From NCBI GenBank assembly GCA_002402965.1, contig DHGW01000028.1, positions 1 to 28,483 of the forward strand: DNA of 28,483 nt, written 5' to 3'. Shown here in pieces: positions 1 to 6,927 of this stretch (positions are counted from its first letter, which is position 1; each line of letters begins with the position of its first letter). A program made the translations under genes and the position numbers. The DNA is from Bacteroidales bacterium UBA4788 (GTDB taxonomy: Bacteria; Bacteroidota; Bacteroidia; Bacteroidales; VadinHA17). Below the pieces are notes generated by a model. The model worked only from the letters and a program-made list of their open reading frames with translations, was not told the origin of the DNA and did not search any database.

Positions 1-311
1 CTCCACTCCTGCAGCACCACGATGTCGTAATCACCGTTCCTGATTTTTTCCCTTGTATTGAGTCCTCGCGCTCCCCTCCAGTGCTCGCTCAGTTTCGCGC
101 CGCCAATTGTAATCTTCTCGGTCATAAGCACTATGCCTGTCTGTTCGGAGAGCACTGACACCACCTGAGGGAGATTTTCAAAATACGTGTAACTGTTGCC
201 CACAAAAAGAACACGCAGTGTGTCTTTGGAATTCTGTGCGGAGCCACTCATTGTCAGCATACTGAATAACCCGAAGGCTAAGCCGAAATAAACTTTTTTC
301 AACATATTCAT
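1..311 (-). CDS. Secreted SGNH/GDSL-type hydrolase, N-terminal part (runs off the left edge)
   Basis: The reading frame starts at an ATG at 311-309 and stays open to base 1, so about 103 residues are visible and the C-terminus lies outside the window. The N-terminus is a Sec signal peptide: two lysines, a hydrophobic stretch, then a probable cut near Ser-Ala-Gln. Next comes VLFVGNSYTYFENLP, which fits block I of SGNH/GDSL hydrolases, the Ser of GNSYT being the expected nucleophile. A GGAKLSEHW segment and YDIVVLQEW follow, as in Bacteroidota SGNH proteins that de-esterify glycans. The Asp/His block is not visible, so activity cannot be judged. The ATG overlaps the TGA of the upstream metallo-beta-lactamase-fold gene (ATGA), implying one transcript and translational coupling. 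The substrate is unknown; family assignment is fairly safe. Confidence 0.7.
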   Translation of the reverse strand, partial: MNMLKKVYFGLAFGLFSMLTMSGSAQNSKDTLRVLFVGNSYTYFENLPQVVSVLSEQTGIVLMTEKITIGGAKLSEHWRGARGLNTREKIRNGDYDIVVLQEW

Positions 312-1000
312 TTCCTTTTGTTGTACTCAATTATCATCTCCTCCCTGCTGACCGGCTTGCCGTGACCCGGCAGAATTGTTTCACATCCTGTGTCAAGGAT
401 CTTCTTCCAGGTGAGTATCAGAAGATCAACATCATCGGCAAAGGGTGGAAAGGGCTTTCCCGGCGTTGTGCCGATGATCGAATCGCCCGCAATTGCAATA
501 ACATCATCTATCACCACGGTTGCCCCTCCCGGTGAATGTCCCGGAGTGTGAATGACATACCCGTTAATGCCAAACCGGTTAAGATCAAACAGATCGGTAA
601 AGACATGATCAGCAACACAGGGATCATACCTGAAGACCGGCTGAATCTTCCTGCCGATGCTCACCAGTCCCTTTATCACAGCGTAGGTCCCCTGCGGTAT
701 CGGGGTATCACCACCGGCAAGGAAGAGGCTCTCTGCCTCCTGAACCACCACCTCGGCCCCGTACTCTGCAGCCAGCCAAGCCGTATTTCCGGCATGATCA
801 AAATGAGTGTGGGTCAATACCACCGCTTCCGGGATCAGCCCCCTGCGTTCCAGAGCATGCGCTATCCTGCTGCGGTCAAACGAGATGCCCGTGTCAACCA
901 GGATAGTTCTCCCATTCCGGGTTATGGCAAATATATTGCACCTGGCCGGTGTCAGCCTGACCACCGCCGTGCCTTTTCCTGTATCCGGTATCTCAATCAT
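308..1000 (-). CDS. Metallo-beta-lactamase-fold (glyoxalase II-like) hydrolase
   Basis: A 230-residue protein, the usual size for a single-domain MBL hydrolase. The metal-binding set is complete: HTHFDH at about residues 64-69, then GHSPGG, an AGDS aspartate and LPGHGKP near the C-terminus. This supports a di-metal hydrolase of the glyoxalase II-like group; the substrate (thioester, lactone or other) cannot be read from sequence. There is no signal peptide, so it is probably cytoplasmic. I chose the ATG at 1000-998 because the protein then begins just before its first beta strand; an in-frame start 36 bases upstream would add a poorly supported leader. It is divergent from the PhzF gene and its stop overlaps the start of the following secreted hydrolase. 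Why these two are paired is not clear. Confidence 0.85.
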   Translation of the reverse strand: MIEIPDTGKGTAVVRLTPARCNIFAITRNGRTILVDTGISFDRSRIAHALERRGLIPEAVVLTHTHFDHAGNTAWLAAEYGAEVVVQEAESLFLAGGDTPIPQGTYAVIKGLVSIGRKIQPVFRYDPCVADHVFTDLFDLNRFGINGYVIHTPGHSPGGATVVIDDVIAIAGDSIIGTTPGKPFPPFADDVDLLILTWKKILDTGCETILPGHGKPVSREEMIIEYNKRK

Positions 1001-1055
1001 AATGCTAAGATAATATTCGCTGCCGTTACGTTGCAATTATTGCAGCAAACAGTTG

Positions 1056-1063
1056 TAACTTTG
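1056..1063 (+). promoter_or_regulatory. Candidate Bacteroidota -7 element upstream of the PhzF gene
   Basis: TAACTTTG matches the Bacteroidota -7 consensus TAnnTTTG and lies 28 bases before the GTG start. The nearest upstream TTG (1031-1033) is 22 bases away, slightly longer than the usual 19-20, so the match is good but not perfect. It would drive the PhzF-cytochrome pair. Confidence 0.4.
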
Positions 1064-1091
1064 GTATGTAATCAGATAATCCCCAATAAAA

Positions 1092-1874
1092 GTGATACCC
1101 ATTTACCAGGTTGATGCATTCGCCCGCGGGCCCTTCACCGGCAACCCTGCAGCAGTATGCGTTCTCACTGACCCGGTCACTGAGAAGACAATGCAGGACA
1201 TTGCCATGGAAAACAACCTTTCCGAGACAGCTTTCATCACCCGCGGCAATGGCGAATGGCTGATCAGGTGGTTCACGCCGGCAGCGGAGGTGGACCTGTG
1301 CGGTCACGCAACCCTCGCCTCGGCATTCGTGGTGCTGAAAATACTGGAACCGCAAAGCGATGAGGTCATCTTCCGCTCCAGGGTCATGGGTCACCTCACC
1401 GTCAGGAAGAGAGGAGACCTGCTGGAGCTAGACTTCCCTGCCGACACCCTCAGCGAAACAGAGCTGCCCGCAATAATCAGGGAGAGCCTTGGACAGTCAC
1501 CGGAAGAATGCCACATTGGCCGGAGCGATTATCTCCTCCTTTACGGCAGCGAAGACGATATTATCCACCTGAAGCCCGATTTCAGGATGCTCGCCGCTAC
1601 GGAAGCCAGGGGAGTTATTGCCACGGCCCCAGGTAAGGAGGTTGACTTTGTCTCGAGGTTCTTTTGCCCCGGGATTGGCATCGATGAGGACCCTGTCACC
1701 GGATCGGCCCACACAACACTGACACCCTTCTGGTCAGCCCGTCTTGGCAAGAAGATTATGAAGGCCCGGCAGCTCTCTGCAAGGGGCGGGGTACTGGAGT
1801 GCACCATGGAAGGTGACCGCACGCTTATTGCAGGACGCGCATCTTTATATCTTGAAGGTAAAATCCTTATTTAA
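1092..1874 (+). CDS. PhzF family isomerase-like protein
   Basis: A 260-residue protein of the PhzF/diaminopimelate epimerase fold. The N-terminus IYQVDAFARGPFTGNPAAVC is typical. NNLSETAF carries the catalytic glutamate of PhzF proteins, CGHATLAS the conserved histidine motif, and DEDPVTGSAHTTL the second-half signature with the conserved aspartate. Most members outside phenazine clusters have no known substrate; no other phenazine gene is present, so phenazine synthesis is not implied. The start is a GTG at 1092; there is no nearby ATG before the conserved N-terminal strand, so the GTG is probably real. It lies 11 bases before the multiheme cytochrome gene and is probably cotranscribed with it. 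The functional link between the two is unknown. Confidence 0.9.
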   Translation: MIPIYQVDAFARGPFTGNPAAVCVLTDPVTEKTMQDIAMENNLSETAFITRGNGEWLIRWFTPAAEVDLCGHATLASAFVVLKILEPQSDEVIFRSRVMGHLTVRKRGDLLELDFPADTLSETELPAIIRESLGQSPEECHIGRSDYLLLYGSEDDIIHLKPDFRMLAATEARGVIATAPGKEVDFVSRFFCPGIGIDEDPVTGSAHTTLTPFWSARLGKKIMKARQLSARGGVLECTMEGDRTLIAGRASLYLEGKILI

Positions 1875-1885
1875 TATAGTGCACT

Positions 1886-3187
1886 ATGAAAACATCATGT
1901 CATTTCCCAAGGTTGAGACTTATCCTGATTGCAGTAGTTATTGCCTCGCTTTCCGGATGTTCCGATGACCGAGAAAAGCCTTCCTTCTACACAGATGAAT
2001 TTGTAGTCTTTGCATGGAATGACCTGGGCATGCATTGCCTTAATCCCTCCTATGACAAAGCAGTGATACTTCCACCATACAACAATGTCCTGGCCCAGGT
2101 TGTCAAACGCGGAGATCCGCCGCAATTAGTTACTTCCGGCCTGACAGTCGAGTACAGGATCATAGGCAATACCTCCTCTTACGGGAAAAGGGCATACGGA
2201 GGATTCTGGGATAACATCACCGCTCTCTTCGGCCTGCCGTCGCTTGAACATGACAGGGGTCTGACGGGCAACAAATTAACGGGTACCATGGCTGCCTCGG
2301 GTGATCGGTATGAGGCTACCGGTATCCCGGTGACACCTGTCAGTGATAATGGTGTGTGGGAGCCGCTTCAGGTGGCTGAGGTGATTGTTAAGGATGCCTC
2401 CGGTAAAATTATCGCATCAACCCGTGCCACCGTGCCTACCTCGGATGAAATCAACTGTGCAAAGTGCCACGGAACCGATGCATTCAATGACATTCTTGAG
2501 GAGCATGACGAGGAGAACGGGACCTCTCTGATGCAGTCTAAACCCGTTCTCTGTGCAAATTGTCATGGCACAATGGCGCTGGGAAAAGCAGGCAGGGGAA
2601 CGTCCGGTAAATATCTGTCTGAGGCAATTCACGGTTACCATGCTGACAAGGATGCCTCCTGTTACGACTGCCACCCCGGTCAGGTAACCCGGTGCAACCG
2701 CAGCACAGAGCATGCCGGTACTGAAGGAAACTGTACGGAATGCCACGGTACCCTGGCCCAGGTTGCCTCATCCACCGAATCCGGCAGGATACCCTGGATG
2801 AATGAACCCGCTTGCGTAACCTGTCACACCGGGGTCACGGATGTCGGGACAACCACAGAACTCTATCGAGAATCAAAAGGTCACGGGGGGATGATGTGCT
2901 CAGCCTGCCACGGCAGCCCTCACGCTATGGTTCCCTCACTCAAGGATGCAGATAATTACCAGGCTATGCAGTACCAGCCTTACAGCAAGTCCCCGAAATC
3001 AATTGCCAGCTGCGGTGCCTGTCATGATAATTCCAGGGGAGAAGAGGATGAGATATCAGAGTTTGTTGAGAAACACGGTGGTGCCAATCCTGAAAAGATA
3101 AACGGATGTTATATATGTCATACGGCCGTATACGAAGATCGTCCGAGCTGGCCTCATGCATACACCTGGAAAAACAGCAACAGGTAA
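1886..3187 (+). CDS. Octaheme c-type cytochrome lipoprotein
   Basis: A 433-residue protein with eight CXXCH heme-attachment motifs, at residues 191, 223, 259, 283, 310, 338, 376 and 408 (bases 2456-3121). It starts with a lipoprotein signal peptide ending in LSGC (Cys25). The residues after the cysteine are S-D-D-R-E, close to the Ser-plus-acidic surface-export signal of Bacteroides lipoproteins. Residues about 30-185 are a heme-free domain beginning FAWNDLGMHC and containing LPPYNN, features I associate with uncharacterised multiheme proteins in environmental bacteria. The heme half also has extra histidines (for example in GYHADKD, SPHAMV, EKHGGAN) that could be distal ligands. Inference: an envelope electron carrier or extracellular reductase component. 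No partner porin or quinol dehydrogenase is adjacent. No nitrite- or sulfite-reductase motif was recognised. Confidence 0.88.
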   Translation: MKTSCHFPRLRLILIAVVIASLSGCSDDREKPSFYTDEFVVFAWNDLGMHCLNPSYDKAVILPPYNNVLAQVVKRGDPPQLVTSGLTVEYRIIGNTSSYGKRAYGGFWDNITALFGLPSLEHDRGLTGNKLTGTMAASGDRYEATGIPVTPVSDNGVWEPLQVAEVIVKDASGKIIASTRATVPTSDEINCAKCHGTDAFNDILEEHDEENGTSLMQSKPVLCANCHGTMALGKAGRGTSGKYLSEAIHGYHADKDASCYDCHPGQVTRCNRSTEHAGTEGNCTECHGTLAQVASSTESGRIPWMNEPACVTCHTGVTDVGTTTELYRESKGHGGMMCSACHGSPHAMVPSLKDADNYQAMQYQPYSKSPKSIASCGACHDNSRGEEDEISEFVEKHGGANPEKINGCYICHTAVYEDRPSWPHAYTWKNSNR

Positions 3188-3259
3188 CCGAAAGAAAAGC
3201 TAGTCCTTAAAATGGGATACCATAAGATCTTGCTTGTTAAGCGGGTATTCGCGGGCTTT

Positions 3260-3289
3260 TTGAATTGGCACTAAAAACGATTAAGTTTG
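3260..3289 (+). promoter_or_regulatory. Bacteroidota-type promoter for the dCMP deaminase-S41 protease pair
   Basis: TTG at 3260-3262 and TAAGTTTG at 3282-3289 are separated by exactly 19 bases, an exact match to TTG-N19-TAnnTTTG. Transcription should begin a few bases downstream, around 3293-3297. This places an in-frame TTG codon at 3287 inside the promoter and leaves the ATG at 3308 as the start. Confidence 0.7.
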
Positions 3290-3307
3290 CCGACGAAAAG
3301 AACGAGG

Positions 3308-3775
3308 ATGATAATAAAGGATGCCATTCATCCCTACGGGGAGAAGCAGGATCAGTTTGACAGGCGCTATCTGCGCATGGCTGCGGTGTGGTCAGAAAAC
3401 TCTTACTGCAAGAGAAGGCAGGTTGGAGCTCTGATCGTTAAGGACAAGATGATAATCTCCGACGGCTACAATGGCACACCGGCAGGATTTGAAAATGTCT
3501 GCGAGGATGAGAATAATGTTACCAAACCTTACGTTCTACATGCTGAAGCAAACGCCATCACCAAGGTAGCAAGGTCAAACAACTCAAGCGATAACGCCAC
3601 CCTCTACATCACTGACTCCCCATGCATGGAATGTGCAAAGCTGATCATCCAGTCGGGAATAAGACGGGTCGTTTACAGCAACCAGTACCGCAACCTTGAC
3701 GGCATAGAGCTTCTGAAAAGAGCAAACATTGAGCTTGTATTTATTGACCTCGGAGAAAAGAAAAATGAAATATAA
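3308..3775 (+). CDS. comEB: dCMP deaminase (ComEB-like cytidine/deoxycytidylate deaminase)
   Basis: A 155-residue zinc deaminase that should convert dCMP to dUMP, feeding dTMP synthesis. The zinc site is complete: HAEAN (His78, Glu80 as proton shuttle) and PCMEC (Cys106, Cys109). The N-terminal segment FDRRYLRMAAVWSENSYC and the VGALIVKD/DGYNGTPAGF motifs are typical of deoxycytidylate deaminase. I chose the ATG at 3308, preceded by an A/G-rich stretch, over a TTG at 3287 because the TTG falls inside the promoter's -7 box. The last 11 bases overlap the start of the S41 protease gene, so the two are cotranscribed and probably coupled. No ATP-binding or competence genes are nearby. Confidence 0.92.
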   Translation: MIIKDAIHPYGEKQDQFDRRYLRMAAVWSENSYCKRRQVGALIVKDKMIISDGYNGTPAGFENVCEDENNVTKPYVLHAEANAITKVARSNNSSDNATLYITDSPCMECAKLIIQSGIRRVVYSNQYRNLDGIELLKRANIELVFIDLGEKKNEI

Positions 3776-5357
3776 CAAAGCGTATCTTCCACTGATAATC
3801 GGTGTTGCCGTAGCCGTCGGAATACTGATAGGTTTTTATATGCCCCATCCCAAGACAGGGCTTTATACAAATTTCCCGCCGTCAAATGACAAACTGAGCC
3901 GCGTGCTTGACATCATCGAATCCGATTATGTGGATACTGTCAATCGCAACGAGCTCATCGAGGAGGCTATCCCGGTGATGCTGCGCAAACTTGATCCCCA
4001 TTCAGTCTACATACCGGCCACTGACCTGGCTCTGGCAAACGAACCACTCCAGGGAAATTTCGACGGGATTGGTGTCTCATTCAATATGCTTACTGACACC
4101 GTGTTAATAATGAGCGCCATTTCAGGAGGACCATCAGAGAAGGCCGGCATCTTCCCCGGTGACAAGATTATCTATGTCAATGACTCGCTCATAGCAGGCA
4201 GGGGAATTCCGGATGAGGATATAGTCAAGATGCTCAAGGGACCGCGAGGGACTAAAGTCAACCTGAAGATTGAGCGGAAAGGTACCGACACTCTCCTGCC
4301 GTTCACAATTACCCGTGACAAGATACCTATCTACAGTATTGACGTCTCCTACATGATGTCCGATGAGGTAGGCTATATCAAGATCAATAACTTCGCCATT
4401 ACCACACACGACGAGTTTAAAAAGGGCCTGCGCGAACTGAAAGGCCAGGGAATGAAAAAACTCATCCTGGATCTCAGGGGCAATTCCGGTGGGGTCATGG
4501 ATGCCGCCACAATGATAGCCGATGAGTTTCTCCCTGACGGTAAACTCATTGTTTTCACCATGGGCAAATCAACCCCCAGGCAGGATATCAAAGCTACATC
4601 GCAGGGCGATTTTGAACAGGGCGAACTGGTTGTCCTGATAGATGAGTGGAGCGCATCCGCAAGCGAGATACTCGCGGGCGCCGTACAGGATAATGACAGG
4701 GGCACAATCATCGGAAGACGCTCTTTCGGGAAAGGACTCGTCCAGGAACCTGTGACTTTCCGTGACGGATCAGGCATGAGACTTACAATCGCAAGATATT
4801 ATACCCCGACGGGGCGCTCTATTCAAAAACCGTATGATGAGGGAGTGGACAAGTACTACGAGGACCTGGGCAACAGGATCATGCACGGCGAACTTGAGGA
4901 GGCAGACTCAATAAGGCACTCCGACTCGCTCCGCTATACCACCCCTGGCGGCAAAACAGTCTACGGCGGCGGTGGTATAATGCCCGACATCTTTGTACCC
5001 ATTGATACTGTTGGCCTGACAGATTATTTTCTTGCCATAAGGAATTCCGGGCTGCTCTACAGGTACGCCCTGAAATATACGGAAGACAACCGTGAGACCC
5101 TCAGAAGATTCAATGACCTGGCTTCACTCGACAGGTGGCTTTCTGATCAGAATCTGCTAACAAAGTTTGTGGCATACGCAGGTAAGAACGGCATCCCGCC
5201 CAGAACGGATCAGATTGCCATTTCGGAAAAAGTCATAAGTGTGCAACTGAAAGCATATATTGCACGCAACATGCTTGACAACAAGGGTTTTTATCCCATT
5301 TGGCAGCAGATTGACAGGACTTTGCTCGATGCCCTCAACTATATCGGGAGCATTTGA
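3765..5357 (+). CDS. S41 family C-terminal processing peptidase with PDZ domain
   Basis: A 530-residue serine protease of the tail-specific (CtpA/Prc-like) family. One N-terminal membrane segment at about residues 7-26 anchors it with the catalytic part in the periplasm. A PDZ domain follows (about 90-170, with GIGVSFNM and AGIFPGDKIIYVND). The catalytic core contains LILDLRGNSGGVM, EWSASASEILAGA with the nucleophilic serine, and SFGKGLVQ with the general-base lysine, so it appears active. The C-terminal 150 residues are a family extension. The ATG at 3765 was chosen because it directly precedes the basic-then-hydrophobic anchor; an earlier in-frame start would lie within the deaminase gene. 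It overlaps comEB by 11 bases and is convergent with the next gene, with only 7 bases between stops. Substrates are unknown. Confidence 0.92.
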   Translation: MKYNKAYLPLIIGVAVAVGILIGFYMPHPKTGLYTNFPPSNDKLSRVLDIIESDYVDTVNRNELIEEAIPVMLRKLDPHSVYIPATDLALANEPLQGNFDGIGVSFNMLTDTVLIMSAISGGPSEKAGIFPGDKIIYVNDSLIAGRGIPDEDIVKMLKGPRGTKVNLKIERKGTDTLLPFTITRDKIPIYSIDVSYMMSDEVGYIKINNFAITTHDEFKKGLRELKGQGMKKLILDLRGNSGGVMDAATMIADEFLPDGKLIVFTMGKSTPRQDIKATSQGDFEQGELVVLIDEWSASASEILAGAVQDNDRGTIIGRRSFGKGLVQEPVTFRDGSGMRLTIARYYTPTGRSIQKPYDEGVDKYYEDLGNRIMHGELEEADSIRHSDSLRYTTPGGKTVYGGGGIMPDIFVPIDTVGLTDYFLAIRNSGLLYRYALKYTEDNRETLRRFNDLASLDRWLSDQNLLTKFVAYAGKNGIPPRTDQIAISEKVISVQLKAYIARNMLDNKGFYPIWQQIDRTLLDALNYIGSI

Positions 5358-5364
5358 TTACATA

Positions 5365-6165
5365 TCACCACAAGAGCTTCTCCTCGAAACCCTCCAGCAG
5401 TCCGGCTGATTTTTCAGTCTCCTCTATAAATCCCAGGTGCCCTGACCGTTCAAGTATCACCACCTCTGCATTGTGCGGCAGCCCGATATCACGCTGAGCC
5501 TTTTCAGGAGAGAAATAGAGGTCGTGCCTCCCAAGAATCCACAACAGAGGAACAGTTCCGTTTTCAAGTATAAACTTACGTGATGGCCTGGCAATCATCC
5601 CGTTGAGCAAGGCGATGATCCCCTCTCCGGGGTTATGGGATGCAATCTTTTTGGACCGTTCCAGTTCTGCTGTCATCGACTTCAGATTATCCTTAGCGAA
5701 CATCATGCTGACACTACCCGGATACATGATGTTCTTCCTGCCGGCCCTGACAACGGCAATCTCCCTGTTCCTCCTTGCAATTGCCTCCGGCGTGTCGGCA
5801 TGCGGATGCGAGTGGAAAAGCACGTATCCTGACAGAAGCTCAGGAAAGAGCTCGACAAATGCCAGGGTGACATATCCTCCAAGCGAGTGACCAATCATCA
5901 TTACCCTGTCCTCCCCTGCATCGCTGATCACCTCCCTGACCGCTTCTGCAAGAAAATCCATGGTATGGACTTCACCTTTAACTCCCGATTCTCCGTGACC
6001 TGGCAGGTCAACGGAAATAATACAGTATTTCATGTCCAGCCTTTCAATCAGAGGCTCCCATACTTCTCCGGTTTCAAGATATCCGTGCAGCAGAACTATT
6101 GGTTTCCCCCAGCCACGGACTGAGTAACAAACCCTGATACCTTTAAATTCTATACTCCTCTTCAT
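5365..6165 (-). CDS. Alpha/beta-fold hydrolase
   Basis: A 266-residue single-domain alpha/beta hydrolase, standard length, with no signal peptide. IVLLHGYLETGEVWEPLI carries the oxyanion-hole HG motif. The triad is visible: Ser94 in GHSLGGY, Asp215 in LGRHDLYF and His243 in RSGHLGFIEE. SVDLPGHGESG is the usual strand-5 motif. The family includes esterases, peptidases and haloperoxidase-like enzymes, so the substrate cannot be stated. It is alone on this strand, convergent with the S41 protease gene and divergent from sdhC. Confidence 0.88.
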   Translation of the reverse strand: MKRSIEFKGIRVCYSVRGWGKPIVLLHGYLETGEVWEPLIERLDMKYCIISVDLPGHGESGVKGEVHTMDFLAEAVREVISDAGEDRVMMIGHSLGGYVTLAFVELFPELLSGYVLFHSHPHADTPEAIARRNREIAVVRAGRKNIMYPGSVSMMFAKDNLKSMTAELERSKKIASHNPGEGIIALLNGMIARPSRKFILENGTVPLLWILGRHDLYFSPEKAQRDIGLPHNAEVVILERSGHLGFIEETEKSAGLLEGFEEKLLW

Positions 6166-6171
6166 GGACCT

Positions 6172-6202
6172 TTGTTATTGGTATTAAAATCCTTTAAATT
6201 TA
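6172..6202 (+). promoter_or_regulatory. Weak candidate promoter for sdhCAB
   Basis: TTG at 6172-6174 lies 20 bases upstream of TAAATTTA at 6195-6202, a seven-of-eight match to TAnnTTTG in the 99-base gap between the divergent alpha/beta hydrolase and sdhC genes. The -7 element is AT-rich and self-complementary, so it could also read in the other direction. Confidence 0.3.
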
Positions 6203-6264
6203 CGAGGAAGTAATGACTTTCCCCTGATCTTTCAAATAACCCTGACCAATAAAGTAAAAAGCCG

Positions 6265-6909
6265 ATGAACAAGATCCTCTTTTCGGCCGTCTCGAAGAAA
6301 TTTGTGATGGCACTTGCCGGTTTGTTCCTGCTGCTATTCCTGCCTGTTCACCTCGGCATAAATCTCATGCTGCTGAGGAGTGATCCGGAGCCCTTCAATA
6401 CGGCAGCGCACTTCATGGCCACTTTCCCGCTGGTGAAGGTGGTTGAGATACTGCTTATTCTGGCAATAATGACGCACATTACCTATGGGCTGATAATCCA
6501 GGTACATAACTGGCTCTCCAGACCTGTGAGGTATGCCGTCAGGAACAAATCGGACACCTCGGCCTTTTCGAGATTCATGATATGGACAGGCGGATCGGTG
6601 CTGATCTTCCTGGTAATACATTTTTTCAATTTTTATTTCATCAAGCTGGGAATAGTTGAGGGTGATCCGGAGAACTTTTATGCCATTGCATACCAGCTCT
6701 TTGCGGTCCGTGGTTATGCGATCCTGTACTGGGTCTGTTTCCTTATTCTCGGCTTTCACCTTTATCACGCACTGCAATCTGCCTTCCAGACCCTGGGATG
6801 GTCCAATGAGTTCTGGAAACCTGTCATCAGGGTAATATCCCTCATCTACTCAATAGTTATTCCGATGGGATTTGCCATCATACCGCTCATCATCCGGTTT
6901 TTCAAATAA
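6265..6909 (+). CDS. sdhC: Succinate dehydrogenase/fumarate reductase cytochrome b subunit
   Basis: A 214-residue membrane protein with five predicted helices, the size of the single-chain diheme cytochrome b of type B succinate:quinone oxidoreductases (Bacillus/Wolinella type, b558 family). Histidines placed as heme ligands occur in successive helices: His29 (FLPVHLG), His71 (MTHITYG), His119 (VIHFFNF), and His165/His168 (GFHLYHALQSAF). It anchors the two catalytic subunits to the inner membrane and passes electrons between quinone and the iron-sulfur chain. There is no sdhD, as expected when one chain carries both hemes. It is first in the sdhCAB cluster; sdhA follows after 18 bases. Confidence 0.92.
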   Translation: MNKILFSAVSKKFVMALAGLFLLLFLPVHLGINLMLLRSDPEPFNTAAHFMATFPLVKVVEILLILAIMTHITYGLIIQVHNWLSRPVRYAVRNKSDTSAFSRFMIWTGGSVLIFLVIHFFNFYFIKLGIVEGDPENFYAIAYQLFAVRGYAILYWVCFLILGFHLYHALQSAFQTLGWSNEFWKPVIRVISLIYSIVIPMGFAIIPLIIRFFK

Positions 6910-6927
6910 CACGAAGAAAACAAGATT

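Noticed and set aside
1092..1874. Phenazine biosynthesis inferred from the PhzF-like gene
   Set aside because: No other phz gene is present, and PhzF homologues of unknown role are common.
3239..3261. Possible terminator after the octaheme cytochrome (AAGC/GCTT arms and a T-run)
   Set aside because: The stem is only about four pairs with no good inner pairing, and the T-run overlaps the -33 element of the next promoter.
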